NCBI GenBank assembly: GCA_024280995.1
Contig: JAMXLM010000036.1
Coordinates: forward strand, 33,850-97,849
From: Candidatus Dormiibacterota bacterium
Lineage (GTDB): Bacteria > Chloroflexota > Dormibacteria > Dormibacterales > Dormibacteraceae
Length of the DNA: 64,000 nucleotides
Reading direction: 5' to 3'
Positions 39,527 through 48,679 of this stretch are shown piece after piece. The translations under genes and the position numbers were made by a program. How positions within the stretch are numbered: the first letter of the stretch is position 1; the number at the start of each line of letters is the position of its first letter. The notes beneath the pieces are model-generated. The model made no database searches. It worked only from the letters and a program-made list of their open reading frames with translations, and had not been told where the DNA came from.

Positions 39527-40690
39527 GTGCGCTCCATCCCGTCTTTCGCCGTGGTCAAGGCCGCCGGAGGGCGCCCGGACGTCGCGACCAGCTCGTTGTC
39601 GATGCTGAAGCTGGGCGACGTCCCCGAGCCGGTTCTCCCGGCGAGCAACTGGATGCGCGTGATGCCGAGCCTGAGCGGCATATGTGGGTCGGACCTGGCC
39701 GCCATCGGCGGTCACGTCTCCCTCTACCTCGATCCCCTCACGAGTTACCCGTTCGTGCCGGGCCACGAGGTCGTGGGCGTGCTCGACGACGGCTCGCGCG
39801 TCGTCATCGAGCCCGCGCTCGGCTGCATCGTGCGCGGCATCGATCCGCCCTGCCCGCGGTGCGCGGAGGGCCGGCCGGGGCTTTGCTACAACGTCACCGA
39901 CGGGCCGATCGAGGTCGGACTGCAGACCGGTTACTGCGCCGACACGGGGGGCGGCTGGGGCGAGGTGCTGGTCGCGCACCCTTCGCAGATCCATGCCGTG
40001 CCCGAAACGCTGAGCGACGAAGCGGCTGTCCTGATCGAGCCGTTTGCTTGCTGCATCCATGCGGCGCTGCGAGGGGGCGCGACGAAGGACGACATCGTCG
40101 TCGTCTCGGGTGCGGGCACGATCGGCCTGCTGACGATCGCGGCGGTGAAGCTCTTCACTCCGCCGAAGCGATTGATCGCGATCGCCAAGCACCCCACCCA
40201 GCGCGACCTGGCGCGCAAGCTGGGCGCCGACCAGGTGGTTTCGCCGGCGGAGGTGTTTCAGCGCGTGCGGTTCGCCACCGGGGCGCGGCGCCTGGACGGT
40301 ATGAACCGATCCCTGCTCCTCGGCGGCGCCGACGTGACCTTTGAATGTGTCGGCCGCGCGGACAGCCTCAACGACGCGGTGCGGTTCACGCGCGAGGGCG
40401 GAACGGTCGTGGCGGTCGGCATGCCGGGCGAGGAGAAGGTCGACTGGGCGCCGATCTGGCAGCGCGAGCTGAGCGTGATGGGGGCGTATGCGTACGGCGC
40501 CGAGCCGAAGCGCAAGGGCCGCAAGACTTTCGAGCTCGCCCTCGAGGCTGCTCCCGAGATGGACCTCGCGGATCTGACGGGACCGGTCTTCAGCCTCGGC
40601 GAGTATCGCGACGCGATCACGTACGCAATGAGTGTGGGCCGGTTGGGCGCGGTGAAGGTCGCGTTCGACCTGCGAGGATTACGTGGTTAG
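39527..40690 (+). CDS. zinc-dependent medium-chain alcohol dehydrogenase
   Basis: 387 aa from GTG 39527. The catalytic zinc lobe has GICGSDLAAIGGHVS and PFVPGHEVVG, and the structural lobe has a spaced Cys set (CIVRGIDPPCPRCAEGRPGLC). The coenzyme domain carries VVSGAGTIGLLTIAAVKLF. This resembles threonine/sorbitol dehydrogenase-like MDR enzymes with a long insert after the catalytic zinc (DAVRFTREGGTVVAVGMPGE downstream). Its stop TAG forms the left arm of repeat copy C. Confidence 0.88.
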   Translation: MRSIPSFAVVKAAGGRPDVATSSLSMLKLGDVPEPVLPASNWMRVMPSLSGICGSDLAAIGGHVSLYLDPLTSYPFVPGHEVVGVLDDGSRVVIEPALGCIVRGIDPPCPRCAEGRPGLCYNVTDGPIEVGLQTGYCADTGGGWGEVLVAHPSQIHAVPETLSDEAAVLIEPFACCIHAALRGGATKDDIVVVSGAGTIGLLTIAAVKLFTPPKRLIAIAKHPTQRDLARKLGADQVVSPAEVFQRVRFATGARRLDGMNRSLLLGGADVTFECVGRADSLNDAVRFTREGGTVVAVGMPGEEKVDWAPIWQRELSVMGAYAYGAEPKRKGRKTFELALEAAPEMDLADLTGPVFSLGEYRDAITYAMSVGRLGAVKVAFDLRGLRG

Positions 40691-40793
40691 TGGCGCGCCC
40701 CGGAAGTTCCTTGCATCTGCGCCGGCCTAGGCGGCCGGGCGCCTCCGGCGCTGAAGCCGCACATATGCTCCGGCCCTCCGGAGCCCGCCACTA
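40688..40793 (+). repeat. structured intergenic repeat, copy C (106 bp, shortened)
   Basis: Outer arms TAGTGGCG (40688-40695) and CGCCACTA (40786-40793) are perfect inverted repeats; the left arm includes the stop codon of the dehydrogenase gene and the right arm ends one base before ATG 40795. The inner stem GGCCGG (40733-40738) pairs with CCGGCC (40770-40775), enclosing hairpin GCGCC/GGCGC. It shares GCATCT, GGCGGCCGGGCGCC and CGGCGCTGAAGCCG boxes with copies A and B but lacks the second internal hairpin. Confidence 0.82.
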
Positions 40794-40794
40794 G

Positions 40795-42372
40795 ATGCCG
40801 AGACCAGGTGCGGTTATCGAGGTCGATCGCAACACCCCGCCGGTGCTCTACCACTTCGGCGAGGGGATCAGGCTCGAGAAGCTTCCGCTCGGCGCGCGAA
40901 TCATCTACCCGCCGGACCCGCTCGAGCCGATCGCCCACCCCGAACGCGCCATCAAACGCGCGCTGGCCAAGCCCCTCGAAGACGACCCGCTCAAGTCGCT
41001 GCTGCGCCGCGGGATGAAGCTGACGATCGCCTTCGACGACCTTTCGCTTCCTCTGCCGCCGATGGCGGCGCCGGACGTCCGCCAGCTGGTGATGGAGGAG
41101 GTCATCGACATGGCGGCAGAGGCCGGCATCGAAGACCTGCACATCATCGCCGCGCTCGGTCTGCACCGGCGCATGACCGAGGACGAGCTGCGCCACATCG
41201 TCGGCGATCGAATCTTCACCACGTTCCATCCCGACCGCCTGTATCAGCACGACGGCGAGGACCCGGAGAACAACGTGTACATCGGGAAGACATCGGCCGG
41301 CGAGGACGTGACCCTCAACCGGCGCGCCGCCGAGTCGGACCTCGTGATCTACGTCAACCTCACCCTGGTGCCGATGGACGGCGGGCACAAGTCGATGTCC
41401 ACCGGGCTCGCCTCGTACCGCGGCATCCGGGCGCACCACAACGTCAAGACGTTGCTGGGCTCGCGCTCCTACATGAACCCGCCAGATTCGGCGCTGCACC
41501 ACTCGTGCATCCGTCAGGGGCAGCTCATCGAGGACACGGTGCGCGTCTTCCACATCGAGACGACGGTCAACAACCACGCCTTTCCGGCCATCGCCAACTT
41601 CATGCAGAAGCGCGAGACGGACTGGACCGCGCAGGACCAGGCGATGTTCCTCGCCACCAAGCAGATGACCGACATCGCGCCCCCCGCCTTCAAGCGCAAT
41701 GTCTTCCACGCCATGCGTGCGCCATACGGGCTGACCGCCGTCCACGCCGGACAGGTCGACGCGGTTCACGACAAGACGCTCGACGCGGTCAACCGCCAGA
41801 TCGCGGTGCGCGTCGAGGGCCAGACGGACATCGTGACCATCGGCGTCCCGTACCTCGGGCCCTACAACGTCAACGCCCCGATGAACCCGGTGCTCGTCCT
41901 CTGCATGGGGGCCGGCTACCTTTTCAACTTCTACCGCAACAAGCCGGTGCTGAGAAAGGGTGGCGTCTTGATCCTCACGCATCCGACCCGCTACGAGTTC
42001 GACGCGGTGCAGCACCCGAGCTACATCGACTTCTACGACGAGGTCCTCTCCGACACCAAGGACCCGGCCGAGATCGAGAGCAAGTACGAGCTGCGCTTTG
42101 CCGAAGACCCGTGGTTCAGGCAGCTTTACCGGAAATCACACGCGTACCACGGCGCTCACCCGTTCTACGCGCTTTACTGGGCCGCCCACGCGATGGAGCA
42201 TGCCGGCGACATCATCATCGTCGGTGGTGACCGAGAGGTCGTCCATCACCTGGGTCTGAAATGCGCGACCACCCTCGAGGACGCGTTCGAGATGGCTGAG
42301 CAGACAGTCGGGCGCTACCCGAGCGTTACTCACTTGAGAACGCCGCCCATCATGCTCTGCGAGGTCGAGTAG
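40795..42372 (+). CDS. LarA-like (DUF2088, nickel-dependent racemase/epimerase family) protein
   Basis: 525 aa from ATG 40795. It has the LarA N-terminal pattern: LTIAFDDLSLPLPPM (D-D-L-S/T-R/L-P motif), EEVIDMAAEAGIEDLHIIAALGLHRRMTEDEL (first conserved His) and LTLVPMDGGHKSMSTGLASYRGIRAHH (His/Lys residues in the cofactor region). LarA enzymes use the nickel-pincer cofactor made by LarB, LarC and LarE, none of which are in the window. The substrate is probably a 2-hydroxyacid or similar. The protein is about 100 residues longer than lactate racemase, so it belongs to another subgroup. Confidence 0.82.
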   Translation: MPRPGAVIEVDRNTPPVLYHFGEGIRLEKLPLGARIIYPPDPLEPIAHPERAIKRALAKPLEDDPLKSLLRRGMKLTIAFDDLSLPLPPMAAPDVRQLVMEEVIDMAAEAGIEDLHIIAALGLHRRMTEDELRHIVGDRIFTTFHPDRLYQHDGEDPENNVYIGKTSAGEDVTLNRRAAESDLVIYVNLTLVPMDGGHKSMSTGLASYRGIRAHHNVKTLLGSRSYMNPPDSALHHSCIRQGQLIEDTVRVFHIETTVNNHAFPAIANFMQKRETDWTAQDQAMFLATKQMTDIAPPAFKRNVFHAMRAPYGLTAVHAGQVDAVHDKTLDAVNRQIAVRVEGQTDIVTIGVPYLGPYNVNAPMNPVLVLCMGAGYLFNFYRNKPVLRKGGVLILTHPTRYEFDAVQHPSYIDFYDEVLSDTKDPAEIESKYELRFAEDPWFRQLYRKSHAYHGAHPFYALYWAAHAMEHAGDIIIVGGDREVVHHLGLKCATTLEDAFEMAEQTVGRYPSVTHLRTPPIMLCEVE

Positions 42373-42376
42373 AAAG

Positions 42377-43009
42377 GTGAACCGCCTGGCCGTCCTGGGT
42401 TTCGTGCTGCTCCTGGGCGCGTGCGGGGGCTCAGCCGGCAGCGGCAACCAGCAGACGTCCGCGCAGACCGTGGCGTCGAGCTCCGGCGACTTCACCGGCC
42501 TGCAGAAATGCGCCGAGAGCGGGAGCTGGGATCACTACCTCGCAGCGGAGCAGTCCAAGGACCCTGGCCAGTACGCAACCGACAAGCAGAACTTCGACGC
42601 GGCCAAGTCGGCCGGCGCGAACGACACGTACGTCGCCGTCTACGCGGCCGACCCGTCGGCCTGTGGAACGTTCTCCAGCGCGACTCCGACCGGTAAGGAG
42701 GCGCAGGTTTACGCGATTCGTTTCAAGGACTCGGCCGCGGCTTCGGCGAACTTCAAGTCCCAGCTGAGCCAGTTCAACCTCAGCGACGCCGACATCGAGA
42801 ACGTCAAGTCCGCCGGCGGAACTGTGAAGCAGGGAAGCCAGACGGGGTTGGGCGACAACTCGACTGTCATCGAGGTGACCCTGGGACCGGTTTCGGTTTA
42901 CGCCGCCGCCTGGCAGAACAAACAGTTCGAGGTCGCGCTCCTGGCGATCGACATCCCGGTCACCGACGGCGAGTCCGCGGCCACGAAGATCAACGGCCGC
43001 ATCAAATAG
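42377..43009 (+). CDS. lipoprotein of unknown function
   Basis: 210 aa from GTG 42377. It has a lipoprotein signal peptide with lipobox LLGAC at residues 12-16, then a Ser/Gly/Gln-rich spacer. The mature part contains repeated short helices and strands (VYAIRFKDSAAASANFKSQLSQFN, VIEVTLGPVSVYAAAWQNKQFEVALL). No family recognised. It starts four bases after the LarA-like gene and abuts the next gene, so it belongs to the same unit. Confidence 0.75.
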   Translation: MNRLAVLGFVLLLGACGGSAGSGNQQTSAQTVASSSGDFTGLQKCAESGSWDHYLAAEQSKDPGQYATDKQNFDAAKSAGANDTYVAVYAADPSACGTFSSATPTGKEAQVYAIRFKDSAAASANFKSQLSQFNLSDADIENVKSAGGTVKQGSQTGLGDNSTVIEVTLGPVSVYAAAWQNKQFEVALLAIDIPVTDGESAATKINGRIK

Positions 43010-43894
43010 ATGCCCTGGTACTCAGAAGGGCCGCTGACCCGGTTGGGCGACCTCGCCGGCGCCGCGCTGGACGACGTGTCGCGTGTCCGCAAGGGCTGGC
43101 ACTGGAGCTCCCCCCGCCCGCACACGTGGCCCGAGCAGGGCGCCGTGGTGCCGCCTCCTCCCAGCGACCTCGGCTGGGCCCGCGTCGAGCCTGTGCGCTC
43201 GATCCGCTGGCTGATCCAGCGCGCGCTGCTCCTGCCGTTCACCGAGGTGATGGTTCATCCGAAGGTCGAGGGCAGGGAGTGGGTGAAGCAGCTGAAGCGA
43301 CCGGCGATCTTCGCCGCCAACCACTCGAGCCACGCAGACACCTCGCTGATCCTCTACTCGCTCACCGACGCCGCCCGCGACAGGACCGTCGTCGCTGCCG
43401 CGGCCGACTACTGGTTCAAGCACCCGGTCCTCGGCAACGTCGTAAGCCTGTTCCTGAATACGTTCCCGTTCTCCCGCACGGGCGGCGCGCAGGGACAGCT
43501 GCACAGCTCGAGCGAGCTCTTGAAGTCGGGTTGGAACCTGGTCCTGTTTCCCGAGGGCAGTCGCTCCCCAGACGGGCGCATCCAGGAGTTCAAGCCCGGG
43601 GTCGGCTTCCTGGCCAGGGAGACCGGCGCACCCGTGGTGCCGCTTCACATCCAGGGCGCATTCCAGGTGATGCCGCGACACCAGAGGCTCCCCGTGCCGT
43701 ACCCGGTCAGGGTCCGCATCGGCAGGCCCATGACGCCCGAGCCAAAGGAGGACACGCGCACGTTCACCGCCAGGGTCGAGAAGGCGGTGAGGACCCTGGA
43801 AGCGGAGCCGCGCAAAACCGAGCTACAAGGCACGTGGATCGAGCGATGGCGGGCGTCAACACCACGCGAGCTGCGATACGGAGATGCCCGCTGA
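43010..43894 (+). CDS. 1-acyl-sn-glycerol-3-phosphate acyltransferase (PlsC-type)
   Basis: 294 aa from ATG 43010, directly after the lipoprotein stop. The LPLAT motifs are in order: [13 protein letters not shown] (H-x4-D), [20 protein letters not shown] and [10 protein letters not shown] roughly 75-residue N-terminal extension precedes the first hydrophobic helix. It acylates lysophosphatidic acid or a related acceptor at the membrane. The stop region overlaps the regulator gene by 11 bases. Confidence 0.88.
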   Translation: MPWYSEGPLTRLGDLAGAALDDVSRVRKGWHWSSPRPHTWPEQGAVVPPPPSDLGWARVEPVRSIRWLIQRALLLPFTEVMVHPKVEGREWVKQLKRPAIFAANHSSHADTSLILYSLTDAARDRTVVAAAADYWFKHPVLGNVVSLFLNTFPFSRTGGAQGQLHSSSELLKSGWNLVLFPEGSRSPDGRIQEFKPGVGFLARETGAPVVPLHIQGAFQVMPRHQRLPVPYPVRVRIGRPMTPEPKEDTRTFTARVEKAVRTLEAEPRKTELQGTWIERWRASTPRELRYGDAR

Positions 43895-45491
43895 CCTGAC
43901 CCGCGGCCGCGCAGCATTCCTCGAGCAAGACTGGCCCGAGGCTTACGCCAACCTTCGAGGCGCCCAAGACGCGGAAGACATCTACATGTTCTCGGCCGCG
44001 GCCCAGCTCACCGGACACGAGGTCGAAGCGCTCGAGCAGCTGCAGAAGGCGCACTCCGCGTTCCTGAAACGCGGCGACGTCGAGCCCGCGGTCCGGGCCG
44101 CGGCGAACATGACCATGAGCCTCGTGAACCGCGGGGAGGTCGCGAAGGCCGCAGGCTGGATCGCGCGCTGCCGGCGGCTGCTCGAGGGGCGTCCGGATTG
44201 CGTTGAGGCCGGTTACGTGATCATGCCGGCCGCGCTGATGACGTTGAGGAGCGGAGACCTCGTCCGAGCCGCTGAGATGTTCGACAACGCGATCGAGATC
44301 GCCGAGCGATTCGGCGATGCGGACCTGCTGGCCATGGGAAGGCTCGGTCGCGCACAGTCGCTGATCGCACTGGGAGAGATCTCCGCAGGTCAGGAGCTCT
44401 TCGACGAGAACATGGTCGCGGTCACGAACGGTGAGCTCTTCCCGGTCATCGCCGGGATCGTCTACTGCTCGGTGATCAACGGCTGCCGCTCGATCTACGA
44501 CCTGCGTAGGGCGGGAGAGTGGACCGAGGCCCTCGACCAGTGGTGTGAGTCGCAGTCCGGAATGGTTCCTTTTCGAGGTGACTGCCTGGTGTTCCGGTCC
44601 GAGATCCTGCAGCTGCACGGCGCCTGGGAAGATGCGGTGGCCGAGGCCGAAAAGGCTTGCGTCCTACTCACCCAGCCACGCATGCAGGCTGCCGCCGGCG
44701 ATGCCTTCTATCAGCTCGGTGAGCTGCACCGAGTCCGCGGCGACTACGCAAAGGCCGAGGAAGCGTACCGGCGGGCCAGCGAGGCCGGTCGGTCGCCGCA
44801 GCCTGGCCTGGCCCTGATCAGGCTCGCGAAAGGACAGGTCGAAGCCGCCGCGACTGCTCTGCAACGGGAGCGTGACGAAGCCCGCGGGCCGTCGAGCAAA
44901 TGCGCGGTCCTGCCGGCATTTGTCGAGGTCATGCTGGCCCGCGGCGAAATCGATGCGGCCGGCTCCGCCGCGGAGGAGCTCGAGGCGACAGCCGAGAGCC
45001 TTGGAGCGCCATACGTGCGGGCCCGGGCGAACGCCGCGACCGGTTCGGTGCTCGTCGCGTCGGGACGGGCCGACGAAGCGCTGGCTCTGCTCCGGGCGGC
45101 CTTGCGTCAATGGCAGGAGCTCGGCGCCCCTTACGAGGCCGCCAGGACCAGGCTCCAGATCGGCCTGGCGTGCCGGGCGCTCGGGGACCGGGACGCGGCC
45201 GACCTCGAGGTAGCGGCGGCGCGGAAGACGTTCGCCGAGCTCGGCGCCGCGCCCGACGCCGCGAAGCTGGAGGTCAAGACCGCGGCGGGTGGGTTGTCGG
45301 CGCGGGAGGTCGAGGTCGTCCGGCTGGTGGCGTCTGGCAAGTCGAACCGCGACATCGCCAATCAGCTGTTCATCAGCGAGAAGACGGTTGCCCGTCACGT
45401 CAGCAACATCTTCTCCAAGCTCGGTGTGTCGACCAGGGCGGCTGCGACCGCCTACGTCTACGAGCACGGGCTTCAGGCGGGCCGTACATAG
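43884..45491 (+). CDS. TPR-containing LuxR-family transcriptional regulator
   Basis: 535 aa from ATG 43884. Residues 1-455 are tandem TPR-like helical pairs rich in Ala/Leu ([52 protein letters not shown]). The C-terminal 65 residues form the LuxR/Ger[52 protein letters not shown]. No nucleotide-binding NB-ARC/MalT ATPase is present. It probably senses a partner through the TPRs and controls nearby genes; the flavoprotein gene 107 bases downstream is a candidate. Confidence 0.88.
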   Translation: MPADLTRGRAAFLEQDWPEAYANLRGAQDAEDIYMFSAAAQLTGHEVEALEQLQKAHSAFLKRGDVEPAVRAAANMTMSLVNRGEVAKAAGWIARCRRLLEGRPDCVEAGYVIMPAALMTLRSGDLVRAAEMFDNAIEIAERFGDADLLAMGRLGRAQSLIALGEISAGQELFDENMVAVTNGELFPVIAGIVYCSVINGCRSIYDLRRAGEWTEALDQWCESQSGMVPFRGDCLVFRSEILQLHGAWEDAVAEAEKACVLLTQPRMQAAAGDAFYQLGELHRVRGDYAKAEEAYRRASEAGRSPQPGLALIRLAKGQVEAAATALQRERDEARGPSSKCAVLPAFVEVMLARGEIDAAGSAAEELEATAESLGAPYVRARANAATGSVLVASGRADEALALLRAALRQWQELGAPYEAARTRLQIGLACRALGDRDAADLEVAAARKTFAELGAAPDAAKLEVKTAAGGLSAREVEVVRLVASGKSNRDIANQLFISEKTVARHVSNIFSKLGVSTRAAATAYVYEHGLQAGRT

Positions 45492-45598
45492 AACTACCCA
45501 TGTGCGGGGAGCAAGCAAATTGCGCATTTCGCTCGATGCCGGGCGTGGCCTTCCGCCGATAGCTTCCCTCTCGACATCAAACGTCGAGGAGGCAAGCG

Positions 45599-46717
45599 AT
45601 GGAGCGGTTCGAGACGGTGATCATCGGCGGAGGCCAGGCGGGGCTTGCCGCCGGCTACCACCTCAAGCGACAGGGCAGGCAGTTCGTGATCCTCGATGCG
45701 CACCCGCGGGTCGGCGACGCATGGCGGACGCGGTGGGATTCGCTTCGTGTTTTCTCCCCGGCGAAGTACGACGGGCTGCCGGGCTTCCGCTTCCCCGCAC
45801 CGGCCCTTTCGTTTCCGACGAAGGATGAGATGGCGGACTACATGGAGGCTTACGCGAGGCGGTTCGAGCTGCCCATGCGCACAGGCGTGATGGTCGGAAG
45901 CGTCACGCGCGAAGGCTCGAGGCTGCGCATCACCACAAACGCCGGCGGGTTCGAGTCCGACAACGTCGTCGTCGCAACCGGTGGGCACCGCACTCCAAGG
46001 GTGCCCGAGTTCGCGTCGGCGCTGAGCGACGGCATCACCCAGCTGCACTCGAGCGCGTACAGGAATCCGGCTCACCTTCGAGAGGGCGCCGTGCTCGTCG
46101 TCGGCCTTGGTAACTCGGGTGCCGAGATCGCCTGGGATGTTCGGGTGGGGCGCAAGGTCTACGTGTCGGGCTCGCCTGTGGCGCAGGTCCCCGTCAAGCA
46201 CGGGGGTGTTGCCTCACTGGCGATATGGCTGCCCCTCATCCAGTTCATGGGCAAGCACGTGCTCACCGTCGACACGCCGATCGGCCGGAGGGTGCTTCCG
46301 AAGATGAAAGGCGTGCCGCTCATCCGCATCAAGACCAAAGACCTCGAGGCCGCAGGCGCTCGACGCGTCGCCCGCGTGACCGGCGCGCGCGAAGGCTTAC
46401 CTCTGCTGGCGGACGGAAGCACGCTCGACGTGGCGAACGTCATCTGGTGCACCGGGTTCCGCAACGACCTCAGCTGGATCCGGCTGCCGAACCTCTTCGC
46501 GCCCGACGGCCATCTCGCTCAGCACCGCGGCGTCGCCACGTCGGAGCCCGGCCTCTACTTCGTTGGCATGCCGCACCAGTACTCCGCGGCGTCGGAGCTT
46601 CTGCCCGGCGTCGGCCGTGACGCCGCCTACGTCGCTCGAAAGCTAGGCGCTCGTCTCGACGCGAAAGACGGGGTGGTCAGGAGCGATGCGGCGGAGGTCG
46701 TCAGCGTTGGTCCCTAG
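45599..46717 (+). CDS. flavin-dependent monooxygenase-like protein (CzcO/FMO type)
   Basis: 372 aa from ATG 45599 with a GAGGAGG ribosome-binding site. FAD site VIIGGGQAGLAAGYHLKRQG at the N-terminus, WRTRWDSLRVFSP after it, a second NAD(P) site VLVVGLGNSGAEIAWDV near residue 162, and VIWCTGFRNDLSWI near the end (A/C-T-G-x motif). This is the single-component flavin monooxygenase/putrescine-type layout. It may oxygenate a small organic substrate. It follows the TPR-LuxR gene and could be under its control. Confidence 0.87.
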   Translation: MERFETVIIGGGQAGLAAGYHLKRQGRQFVILDAHPRVGDAWRTRWDSLRVFSPAKYDGLPGFRFPAPALSFPTKDEMADYMEAYARRFELPMRTGVMVGSVTREGSRLRITTNAGGFESDNVVVATGGHRTPRVPEFASALSDGITQLHSSAYRNPAHLREGAVLVVGLGNSGAEIAWDVRVGRKVYVSGSPVAQVPVKHGGVASLAIWLPLIQFMGKHVLTVDTPIGRRVLPKMKGVPLIRIKTKDLEAAGARRVARVTGAREGLPLLADGSTLDVANVIWCTGFRNDLSWIRLPNLFAPDGHLAQHRGVATSEPGLYFVGMPHQYSAASELLPGVGRDAAYVARKLGARLDAKDGVVRSDAAEVVSVGP

Positions 46718-46769
46718 CTTCCGCGACACCAGAGAAACCTGTTGATACCTGCTGATTGGAGGTCCCGAC

Positions 46770-46991
46770 GTGAGCAGCAACTACGTGTTCTATGTGCAGA
46801 AGATGGTCGAGCTGAAGCTGCGCCGTGAGCGGACGAGACCGCTGCGTCCGCAGCTGGTCGAGCTGCTCGATGGGTGCGTCAATGTGAGGCACGATGGAGC
46901 GCTGATCGCACGCAGCTGCCGCGATTCGAACGCGGCACGCCGCCGACTGCGAGCTGCGAACGCTAGCCGGGCGCCGCGAAAGCCTAGCTAA
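46770..46991 (+). CDS. possible small basic protein
   Basis: 73 aa from GTG 46770. A strong GGAGGT ribosome-binding site (TTGGAGGTC) stands at the right distance, which is unusual in this window. The protein is very basic (LKLRRERTRPLRPQLVELL, ARRRLRAANASRAPRKPS) with a short hydrophobic start. No family recognised, and the C-terminal half could be non-coding. The gap 46718-46983 would otherwise be empty. Confidence 0.35.
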   Translation: MSSNYVFYVQKMVELKLRRERTRPLRPQLVELLDGCVNVRHDGALIARSCRDSNAARRRLRAANASRAPRKPS

Positions 46992-47433
46992 TGGAGCCGA
47001 CGCGGAAGACGGGATGGTCGGGCGCGATGCGCCGGAGCTCGCCGTCAGGTGACCTGTCGCTGACGCCGCCGAAGAACATCCCGACCTCGAACTTCCAGCG
47101 CTTCAGGTAGTCGCGAAGGATCGGCACCTTCTGCTCATCCGGAACCTCGATCGCCTTGAAGCGCTGGACCTTGCTGCCCAGCACCAGCTCACCTTCGCCC
47201 GCGACCCTGATGTTGCGCACCCACTGCGTGTGCCCGCGCGGGGCGACCAGGTACGGTTGCCCCTCGTAGGTCAGCAGGTTGACGGGGTGGCTGTGCCATT
47301 CCCCAGACTTCCGTCCGCGGACGCGAAGGATGCGCGACCCCCACACGCTGAAGCCCATTCGCGTGAATGCACGCACCACGCGGTTGAAGACATTGCGCGT
47401 GAACCAGTCGGGCTTGATGTAGCGGTCGCTCAT
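46984..47433 (-). CDS. Ddn-like deazaflavin (F420)-dependent nitroreductase-family protein
   Basis: 149 aa from ATG 47433. It has the DUF385/Ddn split-barrel pattern: RILRVRGRKSGEWHSHPVNLLTYEGQPYLVAPRG, then WVRNIRVAGEGEL. Ddn proteins use reduced F420 (some bind other cofactors) to reduce nitro or quinone-like substrates. F420 genes are not in the window, so cofactor use is inferred from the family. Convergent with the possible small ORF at 46770. Confidence 0.82.
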   Translation of the reverse strand: MSDRYIKPDWFTRNVFNRVVRAFTRMGFSVWGSRILRVRGRKSGEWHSHPVNLLTYEGQPYLVAPRGHTQWVRNIRVAGEGELVLGSKVQRFKAIEVPDEQKVPILRDYLKRWKFEVGMFFGGVSDRSPDGELRRIAPDHPVFRVGSIS

Positions 47434-47457
47434 CGCGATTTACGATAGCTGGCGACC

Positions 47458-48372
47458 TTGACCTACTCGATAGTTGCGCGCGACAAGGAGACCGGCGAGT
47501 TCGGAGTCGCCGTGCAGTCGCACTACTTCCAGGTCGGGCCGGTGGTTCCGTGGGCCCTCGCAGGCGTCGGCGCCGTGGCGACCCAGTCGATGGTCAACAT
47601 CAGCTTCGGCCCCCTCGGCCTCGACTACATGCGCGCGGGCTACACGGCGCAGCAGGCGCTGAAGGCGCTGCTCGCGGGCGACACCGAGGTCGAGTCACGC
47701 CAGGTCGCGCTCGTGGACGCGTCCGGCAACGTGGCCGCGCACACGGGCCCGAAGTGCATCCCGGCGGCCGGGCACAAGACCGGCGATGGGTTCAGCGTCC
47801 AGGCGAACCTGATGGAGAGAGACACTGTGTGGGGCGCCATGCATGCGGCTTACGTCGCGTCGTCGGAGCCGCTCGCGGAAAGGATGATGGCCGCCCTCGA
47901 AGCCGCGGAGGCCGAAGGCGGCGACATCCGCGGCAAGCAGTCGGCGGCCATGCTCGTCGTCTCGGGCAAACCGACGGGAAGATCGTGGGAGGACCGCGTC
48001 ATCGACCTCCGCGTCGAGGATGCGCCAGAGCCGCTTCCCGAGCTGCGGCGGCTGCTCCGCATCAAACGCGCGTACATGGCGCTTGGCGATTCGGAGACGG
48101 CCGCGCAAGGTTCCGACCAGGCCGCTTCCGCGGCCAAGCTGCAGGAAGCGCTGCGTCTCGCACCCGACATGGTGGAGATCTCGTTCTGGGGTGGGCTCGA
48201 GATGGCTCAAGCCGGAAACCTCGACGAGGGCTGTGAGCTGATGATGACCGCGGTGCGCAAGGACCGCCGGTGGATCGAGACGCTCAACCGGCTTGTCGCC
48301 TCCGACAGACTCTCGAGAGACCTCGCCGATCAGGTCATCGCCAAACTGACGGCCGGCGCAGGGCGCCAGTAG
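47458..48372 (+). CDS. DUF1028 (Ntn-hydrolase-like) protein with C-terminal TPR-like part
   Basis: 304 aa from TTG 47458. The N-terminus MTYSIVARDKETGEFGVAVQSHYF and GVGAVATQSMVN are DUF1028 signatures; the family is related to Ntn hydrolases, in which the residue after the initiator Met (here Thr) may act as nucleophile. After about residue 200, helical repeats (LQEALRLAPDMVEISFWGGLEMAQAGNLDEG) resemble a TPR/peptidoglycan-binding-like tail. Function in the cell is unknown; some members are fused to or near peptidases. Confidence 0.82.
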   Translation: MTYSIVARDKETGEFGVAVQSHYFQVGPVVPWALAGVGAVATQSMVNISFGPLGLDYMRAGYTAQQALKALLAGDTEVESRQVALVDASGNVAAHTGPKCIPAAGHKTGDGFSVQANLMERDTVWGAMHAAYVASSEPLAERMMAALEAAEAEGGDIRGKQSAAMLVVSGKPTGRSWEDRVIDLRVEDAPEPLPELRRLLRIKRAYMALGDSETAAQGSDQAASAAKLQEALRLAPDMVEISFWGGLEMAQAGNLDEGCELMMTAVRKDRRWIETLNRLVASDRLSRDLADQVIAKLTAGAGRQ

Positions 48373-48375
48373 ACT
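48370..48375 (+). promoter_or_regulatory. candidate -10 element (TAGACT) of the infA-like gene
   Basis: TAGACT overlaps the upstream stop codon and ends nine bases before TTG 48385. It is one of five identical hexamers found just before starts in this window. Confidence 0.3.
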
Positions 48376-48384
48376 TTCCGAGTC

Positions 48385-48678
48385 TTGGGCAAAAACAAAG
48401 GTCGACGAGCGCCTCGCCGCCCCGACAAGGCGCGCAAGGCCGAGCGTGACGACGGCGACCAGAAGGAGCCGGCGGTCGTGATGGACGCGGTCGTGTCGCA
48501 GGCGCTCCCGAACGCGATGTTCGAGGTCGAGGTGGAGGGCGGGCACAAGCTCATCGCCTACGCCGCGGGCCGCATGCGTCGCTACTTCATCCGCATCACG
48601 CCGGGAGACCGCATCCGGGTCGAGCTCTCCCCGTACGACCTGACCCGGGGCCGGATCGTCTACCGCTACAGGGACTAG
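48385..48678 (+). CDS. infA: translation initiation factor IF-1-like protein with N-terminal extension
   Basis: 97 aa from TTG 48385. Residues 32-97 are a full S1/OB-fold IF-1: [56 protein letters not shown], nearly the consensus. The first 31 residues are very basic ([22 protein letters not shown]) and absent from the usual 72-aa IF-1. It binds the ribosomal A site during initiation. The gene stands alone, far from any ribosomal-protein operon; it may be the only copy or a second one. Its stop overlaps the next gene start region by no more than two bases. Confidence 0.88.
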   Translation: MGKNKGRRAPRRPDKARKAERDDGDQKEPAVVMDAVVSQALPNAMFEVEVEGGHKLIAYAAGRMRRYFIRITPGDRIRVELSPYDLTRGRIVYRYRD

Positions 48679-48679
48679 G

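Noticed and set aside
43126-43899. 257-aa + strand frame inside plsC
   Set aside because: Alternate-frame shadow of a gene with clear acyltransferase motifs.
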